From contig NZ_BCMQ01000017.1 in assembly GCF_001485415.1 (NCBI RefSeq), positions 1-64,000 of the forward strand: a DNA stretch of 64,000 nucleotides, in the 5' to 3' direction. The position numbers were made by a program, and so were the translations under genes. This document shows positions 28,488 to 36,956 of the stretch, piece after piece; positions within the stretch are counted from its first letter, which is position 1, and each line of letters opens with the position of its first letter. Source of the stretch: Myroides odoratimimus (GTDB taxonomy: Bacteria > Bacteroidota > Bacteroidia > Flavobacteriales > Flavobacteriaceae). Under the pieces are notes generated by a model. That model searched no databases and was not told the origin of the DNA. It worked only from the letters and a program-made list of their open reading frames with translations.

Positions 28488-28495
28488 CAAATTTA
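28488..28495 (-). promoter_or_regulatory. candidate promoter core for the glycosyltransferase gene
   Basis: TAAATTTG on the - strand (reads CAAATTTA on +), an exact TAnnTTTG match 61 nt upstream of the glycosyltransferase start. It forms a divergent pair with the flippase promoter core 33 nt away. Confidence 0.45.
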
Positions 28496-28527
28496 AAAAA
28501 AATAGTAGTTAAGGACTTATTAGCAAG

Positions 28528-28535
28528 TATATTTG
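28528..28535 (+). promoter_or_regulatory. candidate promoter core for the flippase gene
   Basis: TATATTTG at 28528-28535, an exact TAnnTTTG match 28 nt before the flippase ATG. It is arranged back to back with the core at 28488-28495 of the glycosyltransferase gene. Confidence 0.45.
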
Positions 28536-28563
28536 TAAGTGATTAACAGATTTACGCATCCTC

Positions 28564-30030
28564 ATGCAAGATAAAATATCTACAAAACAGGCATTTCTTT
28601 TTACTCTTATCAATTATATTGGTGTATTGATAGGAGTGGTGTCTACTGTGTTAATCTATCCTCAGGACAAAGAACTGTTAGGTATTATCCGTTTTGTAGA
28701 TGCATGTGCGCAGATTATATTTCCGATTATTGTATTAGGGAGCACACATGCATTGATTAACTTTTATCCCAAATTAAGTGAGCGTTTACAGGGTAAACTC
28801 TTTAGTTATAGTATGCTCTCTATGATTAAGCTCACGATAGGAGTAGGGATAGTATTACTATTAGGATCCTATGTTTATGATGGTGCTGAGCTGAGATATG
28901 TAGTTATGGGGTTTGTACTAGCTATTTCGATGGCTTATATAGAGCTATTTAGACGACAAGCGACTAATCTACAACGCCTTTCTTTTCCTACGTTTTTTGA
29001 AAAGATTATCCCAAAGATAGCTTTACCAACAGTGTTCTTAATAGTAGTGTATGGTAGTTTTTCGATAGATAAGGCAGTGTGGTATTATATTGTTTCTTAC
29101 TACGTTATCGCCATAGTAATAGGTGCTTATATATATAGACATTTTAAGTTTAATTGGCATTGGAAATACGAAGACTTATTTACTTATGTAGGAAAGAAGG
29201 AGTATTATGCATATAGCTTATTCGCCTTTGCAGGAAGCTTTGGATCTTTCTTTGCATTTAGAGTAGACTCTTTGATGATTCCTTACTTTATCTCTTATGA
29301 AGCGAATGGTACGTATAATATTGGAGTGACATTAGCGTCTACACTCGCTATACCAGCTACAGGAGTATTTGCACTATATGCGCCTATTATATCTGATTTA
29401 ATAAAGAGAGCGGAACTGCGTACACTGAATATGAAATATAAAGAAGTAGCACGTAATCTTTTTTTTATCGGTATGCTTCTTTTTAGCTGTGTAGTCGTAG
29501 GTATAGAACCTCTTTTTCAGTTGTTGCCTACTTATGATAAGTTAGCCCCTTCATTGCCGATTATCTATTTACTTGGTATTAATGTGGTGATTAATATGTC
29601 TACGGGGTTTAATACAGAGATTATTTCTTATTCTAAGTATTACCGTTTTAATTTAGTTTCTATCTTAAGTTTGATGGTTCTTAATGTTGTTTTGAACTAT
29701 GTATTATTAGCCTATACAGATTTAGGAATATTCGGTGTGGGACTAGCTTCACTATTATCTTTAACGTTGTTTAATATAGCTAAGACCTACTACATTTATC
29801 AGAAGATGAAGTTATGGCCATTCGATATTAACTTCTTTAAGCTATTGCTATTAATGGTCGCTTTTGTTGTTATTATATTTTCTATACCTAATAGTTCTCA
29901 CCCTCTATTAGTCTTAGTCTTAAAAGTTGGATTAGTGATTATCCTAAACTTCATTGTTCTATTAAAGACAAATTGGGTTATAGGAATAAAGTCAATGTTA
30001 GATAAGCTACTTCGCAAACTAGGTTTGTAA
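28564..30030 (+). CDS. oligosaccharide flippase-family membrane protein
   Basis: A 488-residue integral membrane protein with about 12-14 hydrophobic spans spread over the whole length, consistent with a MATE-like (MOP superfamily) lipid-linked glycan flippase. The N-terminal KQAFLFTLINYIGVLIGVV and a conserved RVDSLMIPYFI segment at about residues 237-247 fit the family as found next to glycosyltransferases in flavobacteria. It is divergent from the GT2 gene. It would translocate a lipid-linked saccharide across the inner membrane. The exact substrate is unknown; a general exporter role is possible. Confidence 0.85.
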   Translation: MQDKISTKQAFLFTLINYIGVLIGVVSTVLIYPQDKELLGIIRFVDACAQIIFPIIVLGSTHALINFYPKLSERLQGKLFSYSMLSMIKLTIGVGIVLLLGSYVYDGAELRYVVMGFVLAISMAYIELFRRQATNLQRLSFPTFFEKIIPKIALPTVFLIVVYGSFSIDKAVWYYIVSYYVIAIVIGAYIYRHFKFNWHWKYEDLFTYVGKKEYYAYSLFAFAGSFGSFFAFRVDSLMIPYFISYEANGTYNIGVTLASTLAIPATGVFALYAPIISDLIKRAELRTLNMKYKEVARNLFFIGMLLFSCVVVGIEPLFQLLPTYDKLAPSLPIIYLLGINVVINMSTGFNTEIISYSKYYRFNLVSILSLMVLNVVLNYVLLAYTDLGIFGVGLASLLSLTLFNIAKTYYIYQKMKLWPFDINFFKLLLLMVAFVVIIFSIPNSSHPLLVLVLKVGLVIILNFIVLLKTNWVIGIKSMLDKLLRKLGL

Positions 30031-30040
30031 CCTATATAAA

Positions 30041-30080
30041 AACAACAACGCGATATACCTTACAGGGATATACCGCGTTG
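30041..30080 (-). terminator. terminator between flippase and EamA genes
   Basis: CAACGCG (30046-30052) pairs with CGCGTTG (30074-30080), extended by TATA/TATA after a mismatch. On the - strand the stem is followed by TTGTTTTTATA, so it best fits termination of the EamA gene; on + the downstream sequence is A-rich. Confidence 0.75.
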
Positions 30081-30107
30081 CTTATAAAAAATGGATATTC
30101 TCGTTGT

Positions 30108-31019
30108 TTAATTTTCTGGAATAACTTTCTTCTTGATTTTAGTCAATAGGAATATCGTTGTTATAATACAAAGACTTCCTATATAGTCCATCAATTCAAA
30201 GTTGACCCCAAAATATACTACAGCTATTAAAGTAGCAGACAGAGGTTCGGCACAAGCTAATAAACTAGCTCTTTGTGGTCCAATATTCTTTATCGCCATT
30301 AAGAAGATATAGAACGGTATCAATGTACCTAAGAAGATAATGAATAATACTGCCAAATATGTATCTGTATCCCATATACCTTCTAGCTTATGTGGAGGGT
30401 GTATAATACTCATCGCTATACCTGCGATAAGCATGCTCCAACCTATAATAGCAATAGGGCTATATCTATTCAATAAATGTACAGGCATAAGTGTATATAC
30501 GGCTAATGCTATAGCAGAAGCTATACCCCATATTAATGCTGTAGGAGTGATATTCAGTGTATTAATATCTCCATGTGTTACCAATAAGAATGTACCTAAC
30601 ATCGCCATTCCTATCGCTAAGAATTCAATAGGCTTAGGCCATTTGCGCAGTCTTAATGCTAGATAGATAGCGATGAACACAGGGCCAGTGTATTGTATTA
30701 CTGTTGCTGTTGCTGCATTAGAGTGAAGTATAGTTACAAAGTAAGTGTACTGTACTGTCAGCATTCCTAGTATACTGAAAAGAATCAATTGGACAGCATC
30801 TTTTTTGTCTTTCCAGATATTTACGACATCAGGATTCTTTCTGACAATCCCAAATAATAACATTAATACTCCTGAGATAAGAAGACGAACAGTAACTAAC
30901 CATTCTGCGTTAAACTCTTTTTCTCTAAAAAGGAACTGAGCAAAAGCTCCAGATACTCCCCATAACATCGCTGCAAAGATTGCGGATGCAAAGCCTAAAA
31001 ACTTATTGTTTAATTGCAT
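30108..31019 (-). CDS. EamA/DMT-family exporter
   Basis: A 303-residue member of the drug/metabolite transporter superfamily with ten predicted hydrophobic spans, arranged as two EamA repeats (about residues 8-145 and 155-295). The first repeat begins FASAIFAAMLWGVSGAFAQF and contains the typical HSNAATATVIQYTGPVFIAI pattern; the second has RASLLACAEPLSATLIAV. These are inner-membrane carriers that usually export amino acids, metabolites or drugs. It stands alone between two terminator regions. A second EamA gene (56293-57189) is only distantly similar. The substrate is unknown. Confidence 0.9.
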   Translation of the reverse strand: MQLNNKFLGFASAIFAAMLWGVSGAFAQFLFREKEFNAEWLVTVRLLISGVLMLLFGIVRKNPDVVNIWKDKKDAVQLILFSILGMLTVQYTYFVTILHSNAATATVIQYTGPVFIAIYLALRLRKWPKPIEFLAIGMAMLGTFLLVTHGDINTLNITPTALIWGIASAIALAVYTLMPVHLLNRYSPIAIIGWSMLIAGIAMSIIHPPHKLEGIWDTDTYLAVLFIIFLGTLIPFYIFLMAIKNIGPQRASLLACAEPLSATLIAVVYFGVNFELMDYIGSLCIITTIFLLTKIKKKVIPEN

Positions 31020-31314
31020 TTTTAAAAACGTACTTCTAAGTACATTATTAGTTGAATATATTGTGATAAAAAGGATTCTTTTTACCTAAAGACTAACGCA
31101 AAATTACTGATAAATATGACTGTAAAATAGTAAAAAATACTACAGTATACGAATTGTCTACTCTGTATAAAATAGCTAGTTTTAAGAGAGGTTTATTAAG
31201 TATTTATCGAGATGTAATGCATATTCGATAAGTTATTTTTAGTTTTATAATTACAGCGATGTTCTATTTTATGCTGTATTGTATAGAAATATGCAAAGCT
31301 TAGTTATTTTTCTT
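31020..31314. other. non-coding gap between EamA and MFS genes
   Basis: 295 nt of AT-rich DNA with no open frame I can support. A small inverted repeat GTACTT/AAGTAC is at 31030-31043, just upstream of the EamA start, and TACGTTTT on the - strand there is a 7-of-8 match to the -7 consensus. Otherwise nothing is seen. Confidence 0.6.
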
Positions 31315-32536
31315 CTAGTTTATTACTTTTTCTTTATTGTATAGCTTGATTATATAAAGTATAGCTAGTAGTAATGCTATAGCCGTTATGAGGTATCTTA
31401 TTCCTAGTGCAGTGGGAGTGGTAATAGCTCCTGTAGATGAGATTATTAATGTGACAAAAGAGGTAAGCACATATACCAATCCGCCCATTAGACCACCTGC
31501 TGTACCTGCATTATTTGGAAACTGTAACATGGTCGTGGTAAAGAAATTATTAAATAAAGTACCAGAACAGATATGTATTAAGAATAAAAAACCTATTAGT
31601 ATAGGAAGACTTTCTATCCATAAGGTAGAGAGTAGTAAAGCACTAATAAGTGTCAGTTGTACTCCAGAAGGTTGTAATACTTTTGGACGAAATGCTAAGT
31701 GCATCCTCTTTTTACCAATAAGTCCTCCTAACATCCATGAGAAGCCTAAGATAAGCGTACAGTATCCTATAATAACAGAGTTGTGAAGGAATACATTTTC
31801 TATTAAGAATGGTCCCGAAATATTAAAGATCATCACAATAGAGTAGCTCAATCCCAATATTAAGGTTCCCATCATAAATCTTTTCTCACTCAACATGACT
31901 TTGTATAAATCTAATGTATCTGATAAGTTAAACTTCTTCTTCTCAGGAATACTCTCACCACTGATACACAAGTCTAAGATTAATAATACCCCAGCATAGA
32001 TAGCTAAAAAATAGAAGTTGGCATGCCAGTTAAATAGCTTCTCTAAGTATCCACCTAAGAAAGGCGCTAATATAGGACCACATGACCATACGATCGTAAA
32101 GTAGCTTAAGTAATACTGTCTCTTCGTTTCATCATAGATGTCTATAAAGATAGCACGCGTAGCAACTACTAGTGTAGAGATAGCCATCCCTAGTATAATC
32201 CTCATAATACAGATGTAGAAGACGCTATCCATCTGTGTGATACTAAGATTGGTAATGATTAATATCAGTAATGATTAATATCAGTAATGCGACTAAACGT
32301 GGTTTGTATCTTCCTATATTGTCTAAAAGGCTACCTACGAATATCTGTGATATACCATAGCTTAATAGATAGCAGGTAAGGGTAAGCTGTATGTCTTGTT
32401 CTGATACAGCTAGTCCTTTAGCCATAGAAGGGAATGACGGTAAATATATATCGGTCACAAAACCAGAAAGGGGTATAGAACAAAAGGCAAGTATTGTGGC
32501 TAGCTTTTTTCTTTGTTCACTTGCTTCTCTTAGCAT
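31315..32536 (-). pseudogene. Bcr/CflA-type MFS exporter broken by a 16-bp tandem duplication
   Basis: Two adjacent open frames on this strand, 32536-32243 (97 residues, MLREASEQRKKLATILAF) and 32232-31315 (305 residues, MDSVFYICIMRIILGM), are the N- and C-parts of one 12-span exporter with the Bcr/CflA pattern GFVTDIYLPSFPSMA. The break lies at two perfect copies of a 16-bp unit, TAATGATTAATATCAG, at 32253-32268 and 32269-32284. With one copy removed, the frame reads straight through LVALLILIITNLSITQMDS and gives 401 residues, the family's usual length. So the gene is inactivated by, or phase-switched through, this duplication. Its AraC-type neighbour upstream is a probable regulator. Confidence 0.92.
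32253..32284. repeat. 16-bp perfect tandem duplication inside the MFS gene
   Basis: TAATGATTAATATCAG occurs at 32253-32268 and again at 32269-32284, followed by a partial third TAATG. Because 16 is not a multiple of three, the extra copy shifts the reading frame of the exporter gene. Loss of one copy by slippage or recombination would restore it. Confidence 0.97.
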
Positions 32537-32631
32537 ATATTATAATTGTTGTTTGAGGAGCAAAATTAAGTAGGCAATCATTATCTTGAATTAAATATCT
32601 CAAAGGTATAATTGCAAAAATCAAAGATTGG

Positions 32632-33543
32632 TTATATTGGGTTTTTATATTTTAATGGAGTTACTCCAGCATTCTTTTTAAAGAAATTATTAAAATGAGA
32701 AGGCTGATCGAAGCCTAGTGTATATCCAACTTCTGCTATATCCCAACTCGTATTCTTCAATAGGTTTTTAGCCTCTTCGAATAATCTTTCTTTTATCAGT
32801 TGAGTAGTAGTCTTACTTGTTACAGACTTAATAGATGCATTCAGGTGATTGACATGTACGTTTAGGGCTGTAGCATAGTCAGACGCTGTCTTGAGGTTTA
32901 GAGGATAAGCAGGTGAGTCTAGTGGAAACTGTTTGTTTAGCAACTCATCAAATAGTCTGTATAATCTAGTGCTATTAGGTGTTTCATCTAGTTTAAGGTC
33001 TTCTACTTTTAACTGTAACGCTTGATGCAGTAATAGAGCAAGTAAGTTACGGATAATCTCAAACTTTAGGGGATAATCACTTTGTGCCATGGCATACATC
33101 TGTTTAAAGTAGGTAGAGGCCAACTCTAATTGCTCTTCATCTAAGAATATAAATGGCTTACTCCACTCTTTAAAGAGAGATGTTTTTTTAAAGAACTCTA
33201 TTGTACTGTGTTCCACTAAAAACTCTTGGTTGAAAAGGCAGAAAAATCCTTCTTGTTGATTACTCAGACATTCCCATTCATAAGGTATCGTAGGACATGG
33301 AAGGAATAAAGCAGGTCTGTCTAGTATCAGTGTGTGTTCACCGTATTTAAATACACCTTCTCCTATAATTAAGCACACCTTGTAATAATCTCGTCTGTTA
33401 TAAGGCGTATTAAAATTACAATATTTACGAATATTAATATTGAAGTGTGATTTACCACATTGGTAGTCAGACGCATCGAAGGCATAGTGACTAATCGTGT
33501 TCTCTCTATAGTGGTCACCGATTGTTTCTAGATGTTTGCTCAT
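32632..33543 (-). CDS. AraC-family transcriptional regulator
   Basis: A 303-residue regulator. The N-terminal half is a cupin-like ligand domain, and the C-terminal 100 residues hold the two helix-turn-helix units of the AraC family, ending with VGYTLGFDQPSHFNNFFKK and GVTPLKYKN, which is the family signature. It is encoded upstream of the broken MFS gene in the same direction, with a 95-nt gap, so it most likely activated that exporter in response to a small molecule. If the exporter is dead, the regulator may be orphaned. The inducer is unknown. Confidence 0.9.
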   Translation of the reverse strand: MSKHLETIGDHYRENTISHYAFDASDYQCGKSHFNINIRKYCNFNTPYNRRDYYKVCLIIGEGVFKYGEHTLILDRPALFLPCPTIPYEWECLSNQQEGFFCLFNQEFLVEHSTIEFFKKTSLFKEWSKPFIFLDEEQLELASTYFKQMYAMAQSDYPLKFEIIRNLLALLLHQALQLKVEDLKLDETPNSTRLYRLFDELLNKQFPLDSPAYPLNLKTASDYATALNVHVNHLNASIKSVTSKTTTQLIKERLFEEAKNLLKNTSWDIAEVGYTLGFDQPSHFNNFFKKNAGVTPLKYKNPI

Positions 33544-33633
33544 AGTATTAAGAGAATAAGTAAATTAGGGTAAAGTTACTAAAATCAAATAAAGTTCTGT
33601 TTCTTCTTTAATGTTGTTTTAACGTACAGATAC

Positions 33634-33660
33634 AAAAAAAGAGCTAATAATTAGCTCTTT
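33634..33660 (-). terminator. terminator of the PAP2 gene
   Basis: AAAGAGCTAA (33638-33647) pairs with TTAGCTCTTT (33651-33660) around TAA. On the - strand a run of seven Ts follows the stem, so it ends the PAP2 gene transcript 12 nt after its stop. Confidence 0.85.
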
Positions 33661-33671
33661 GTCTTGACTGC

Positions 33672-35057
33672 TTAGAAGTAAGCAGTCAGTCTAATTCCCA
33701 TACTTAGATAATTAAGAGGGTGTTTGACTGTATTGACTTTGATGTCTTCTTTGTCTAGTACGATGTCATTTATTTTATAAGTAATCTTAGATTGACTGTG
33801 ATTGAAGTCCGAGTAGGCAGTTAGTCCTAAGTTATCAGTGATATTATAAGTCAGCGCTAATCCACCTGTAAATTGAAATACATTAGCAGGTTTATATTCT
33901 GCTAGCTGTACTTTTCCATCTTCTAGTTCAGGGATATGAACTTCATGAGACAACACTTTTAACGAGATATTACCATCTGCTCCTATGCTATAACCTCCTA
34001 ATGCTTTTATCATCAGATTCCATCTATCAGAGAAATGAATAGCATAGTATGGACCTAGAGAGAAAGTTAAATTACCCATTGATTCAGATAACACTTTTCC
34101 ATTGATGTTTGTGTTATCAGGATCGTTGACTTTGTCTTCAGAGAATGGGAAACTAGCCACAGCTATTTGACCGCCTACTCCCCAGTGTTTATTGAAGAAA
34201 TAAGCTCCTTCTAATCCCGCTTCCCATCCTAGCTTAGCTAATGGTTCTTCGTTTTCTGTTTCTACTATACTTTCTAGTCCGCTAGTGAATCCTAGTTTAA
34301 TAGCCATAAAAGAAGGGTTTTCATTTCCTTCAAATCTAGAGATTAGGCTGAGGTTATCGCCTTTGTTTCCATATATTTTATCTACAAAGAAATAGGCTAG
34401 TTGAGTAGATAATATACCAATACCTGCTCCAGCTAATATATCGGGCACCCAATGTCTATTATTAAGGCTACGTCCAAGACCTGTCATAGTAGCGGCTCCA
34501 TACCCACCTATAGAATACATAGGATTGACTAGACCGTATTCTTTGTCTAAGAAACTAGCGTTAGCAAAAGCCATTGCAGTATGACCCGATGGAAATGAAT
34601 TCTTAGAAGAACCATCAGGGCGTTCTACTTTTGCAGTATATTTTACTCCATTGACTAGAATAGCCATGATAGCCATACTAGTAGCATAGGATATAGCAGA
34701 ACGCTTAAAGTCATTACGCCCTTTTACACCAGCTGCTTTTAGACCAAAGGTAGCCGCTGCAGGAGCATATTGTAATAGATCATCATATTTATACTGAAAT
34801 GTGGGAACGTATCTATTGCGTATTTCTCTAATTTCTTCTTTTTTATTCCACGTTAGCCCTGAAGCTGTTAAGAGTATCGCAGGGACAAAGCTAATTTGTA
34901 CAGCATCTTTCTCAAAAAAAGTCTTCTCTTTCTTAGGAGATAAACCGTAGTTAGGCGTTGTCGGTGCAGTTAGATGTTGTTTATTATTGATTAATTGCCC
35001 CCAACCTAGGGTTTGATACAATGTTAATAAACAGACGAAATAAATAGTGTTTTTCAT
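33672..35057 (-). CDS. PAP2-family phosphatase with C-terminal barrel-like domain
   Basis: A 461-residue secreted or membrane-bound acid phosphatase of the PAP2 family. A signal peptide (about residues 1-20, ending LGWGQ) is followed by the three PAP2 motifs: K142-x6-R149-P150, P159-S-G-H162 and R199-x5-H205 with Asp209, which form the vanadate/phosphate-binding site. Hydrophobic segments lie between them. From about residue 245 the sequence changes to alternating short strands with AVASFPFSEDKVNDPD and ends in an aromatic residue (TAYF), which suggests a small outer-membrane beta-barrel fused to the phosphatase. It could act on lipid phosphates or phosphorylated glycans. The barrel is an inference from pattern. 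Confidence 0.85.
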   Translation of the reverse strand: MKNTIYFVCLLTLYQTLGWGQLINNKQHLTAPTTPNYGLSPKKEKTFFEKDAVQISFVPAILLTASGLTWNKKEEIREIRNRYVPTFQYKYDDLLQYAPAAATFGLKAAGVKGRNDFKRSAISYATSMAIMAILVNGVKYTAKVERPDGSSKNSFPSGHTAMAFANASFLDKEYGLVNPMYSIGGYGAATMTGLGRSLNNRHWVPDILAGAGIGILSTQLAYFFVDKIYGNKGDNLSLISRFEGNENPSFMAIKLGFTSGLESIVETENEEPLAKLGWEAGLEGAYFFNKHWGVGGQIAVASFPFSEDKVNDPDNTNINGKVLSESMGNLTFSLGPYYAIHFSDRWNLMIKALGGYSIGADGNISLKVLSHEVHIPELEDGKVQLAEYKPANVFQFTGGLALTYNITDNLGLTAYSDFNHSQSKITYKINDIVLDKEDIKVNTVKHPLNYLSMGIRLTAYF

Positions 35058-35433
35058 TCTTTACTTTCTTTTTGTTTGCAAAATTACCTTTTAAGGTGTT
35101 TTTTAGAATCAAAAAGAGCTTTATTATACTGATGGCGTTAGTTTAGAAAATTTGTTATTTGTATAAGGAAGCTGGAATTATTTTTCTTCTAATAAAGAAT
35201 AAGAAGAATGACTAAAAATAGACGATTGCTTCTTTTATTATTGATTTAAACTTAAATATTTCTAGTAAACTTTCGATTTAATTAAAATGACTATATGTGA
35301 ACTTGTCTTTTGAGCTTATATTTTGTGAAAAATTGGCATTACTATTGATAATTATTTGATAGTATTTTTATTGTGTTTTTAGTGATATTGCTAGACACAA
35401 CAGATAGAACCATATAATAGAAAGTGTAGTCGA
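35058..35433. other. non-coding gap upstream of the PAP2 gene
   Basis: 376 nt, about 75% A+T. On the - strand TAATTTTG at 35079-35086 is an exact -7 consensus match for the PAP2 gene, 22 nt upstream of its start, with TTTTTG 23 nt further up. The remainder shows no open frame or hairpin that I can support. Confidence 0.6.
35079..35086 (-). promoter_or_regulatory. candidate PAP2 promoter core TAATTTTG
   Basis: An exact TAnnTTTG match on the - strand, 22 nt upstream of the PAP2 start codon. A TTTTTG lies 23 nt further upstream on the same strand, a slightly long spacing for the -33 element. Confidence 0.4.
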
Positions 35434-35622
35434 GTGTATAGTTTAGATCGGATTTTAAAGTTTATAATAGCTGTGGCTACATTATTATTAATCGTTGATT
35501 TATTTGACTTTTTTAGTAATAATGTAGTTAGTTATATATGTTATAGTGCATTAGGTATCTGTACAGCTATTCTCTTTTATACAGGAAAGTCTTGTGGAAA
35601 AGAGAGAAAGGAGAATAAATAA
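35434..35622 (+). CDS. small two-span membrane protein, function unknown
   Basis: A 62-residue frame starting at GTG 35434. It has two hydrophobic segments (about residues 8-24, LKFIIAVATLLLIVDLF, and 33-50, SYICYSALGICTAILFY) and a basic, charged tail GKERKENK, the pattern of a real small inner-membrane protein. It is the only + strand gene between two divergently placed - strand genes and has no obvious promoter. No family is recognised. The GTG start and the short length leave real doubt that it is expressed. Confidence 0.5.
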   Translation: MYSLDRILKFIIAVATLLLIVDLFDFFSNNVVSYICYSALGICTAILFYTGKSCGKERKENK

Positions 35623-35647
35623 TAGAGATATTAATAGAGTAGTTTTA

Positions 35648-35676
35648 TAAAAAAAGAGAGCGCGAAGCTCTCTCTC
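35648..35676 (-). terminator. terminator of the ketoacyl-synthase gene
   Basis: AGAGAGC (35655-35661) pairs with GCTCTCT (35667-35673) around GCGAA. The - strand product is followed by seven Ts, so it ends the synthase III gene 12 nt after its stop. On the + strand it also follows the small membrane protein gene but lacks a T-tract. Confidence 0.8.
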
Positions 35677-35687
35677 TAATTGATGTT

Positions 35688-36746
35688 TTATACCTGATAA
35701 GTAAAGGCATTTATGTTCATCCCTGCCCCTACGGAAGCAAAGAGGATAATATCCCCTTGTTCTAATTGGTGTGGGTCTAGTTGCTTATTGATAATCATAT
35801 CATATAGTGTCGGTAGAGTAGCCACACTACTGTTCCCTAGTTTTTGAATATTCATAGGCATGATATGCTCTGGCATTTCCATGTCGTATAACTCAAAGAA
35901 ACGTTTTACGATAGCTTCATCCATTTTCTCATTAGCCTGGTGTATCATCACTTTTTTGATTTTGTTGATATCTATTCCGCTCTTATCCACACAGCTCTTC
36001 ATTGCTAACGGTACATTAGTTAGTGCAAATTCATAAATCTTGCGTCCAAACATCTTGATGTACTTAGTGTTCTCGTCTAAGTCAGGATTATAAGATTTGC
36101 CATAATGAATGAAGAAAGCCTCGTCTAGTGTATAACTAGCAGACTCTACAGATAGTATTCCTCCTTCTTCATTAGTCAGTTCTAATATAGTAGCTCCAGC
36201 ACCATCTGCATAGATCATAGAGTCTCTATCGTGTAAGTCTATCACACGTGATAATGTCTCTGCTCCGATGACTAAACATCTCTTAGCCATACCTACTTTC
36301 ATAAACGCATAGGCTTGTATCACACCTTGTAGCCAACCAGGGCACCCAAAAAGAACATCAAATGCTACACATGATGGATTGGCGATCTTTAGGTTGTGTT
36401 TTACCCTAGATGCTAAGCTAGGTACGATATCAGACTGCAATGTTCCGTGCTTTACATCTCCGAAGTTATGCGCAAAGATGATATAGTCTAATGTCTCTGG
36501 GTCTATACCTGCACTTTTGATAGCGTGCTCAGAGGCGATAGTACCGATATCACTGGTAGTTAATTCATGTTCTACATATCTTCTTTCTTCTATCCCTGTT
36601 ATTTGTTGTAGTTTATAAGCTGTACGTTGGTTAGTATCTTTTAATGGTTGTCCTTGTTCATCTCTAAAGTCAAATTGGTCGAAATTCGTATTATCTATTA
36701 CTTTAGTCGGGATATAAGATCCTGAACTTATTATTTTAATATTCAT
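35688..36746 (-). CDS. 3-oxoacyl-ACP synthase III family protein
   Basis: A 352-residue thiolase-fold condensing enzyme of the FabH family. The triad is intact: Cys135 in LFGCPGWLQ, His in VMIHQANEKMDEAI and Asn in LGNSSVATLPTLYDM. The N-terminus MNIKIISSGSYIPTKVI and the residues around the Cys differ from the housekeeping FabH, which sits in a fatty-acid cluster; this gene is alone, between an esterase and a PAP2 gene. FabH-like outliers often start specialised lipids such as long-chain olefins, flexirubin-type pigments or quorum compounds. The starter substrate is therefore not predictable. Confidence 0.88.
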   Translation of the reverse strand: MNIKIISSGSYIPTKVIDNTNFDQFDFRDEQGQPLKDTNQRTAYKLQQITGIEERRYVEHELTTSDIGTIASEHAIKSAGIDPETLDYIIFAHNFGDVKHGTLQSDIVPSLASRVKHNLKIANPSCVAFDVLFGCPGWLQGVIQAYAFMKVGMAKRCLVIGAETLSRVIDLHDRDSMIYADGAGATILELTNEEGGILSVESASYTLDEAFFIHYGKSYNPDLDENTKYIKMFGRKIYEFALTNVPLAMKSCVDKSGIDINKIKKVMIHQANEKMDEAIVKRFFELYDMEMPEHIMPMNIQKLGNSSVATLPTLYDMIINKQLDPHQLEQGDIILFASVGAGMNINAFTYQV

Positions 36747-36882
36747 AATATCGTTTTTGGGTTAATTGTAAGGTAAACTTAGAGCTTTATATTTATTAAT
36801 GATAAGTTTTTTCTCTTTTTTTTGAAGTATTCTGAAATGCTGTTTTGATTTCGTAGTACTTTTCGTGTAGGTATATAATAAT

Positions 36883-36928
36883 AATGCCAATAAGTAATAT
36901 TTATTGTTTACTATTACTTATTGGCATT
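36883..36928. terminator. 16-bp perfect inverted repeat after the esterase gene
   Basis: AATGCCAATAAGTAAT (36883-36898) is perfectly complementary to ATTACTTATTGGCATT (36913-36928) across a 14-nt loop. It lies 29 nt beyond the esterase stop, so it probably ends that - strand transcript, although the following T-tract is interrupted (TATTATTATT). It could equally protect the mRNA 3' end. Confidence 0.7.
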
Positions 36929-36956
36929 AAAAGAATGTGCGCGCGATACTACTGCG

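Noticed and set aside
31315..32536. Two separate MFS genes
   Set aside because: The two parts join perfectly when one 16-bp copy is removed, so they are one gene split by frameshift.
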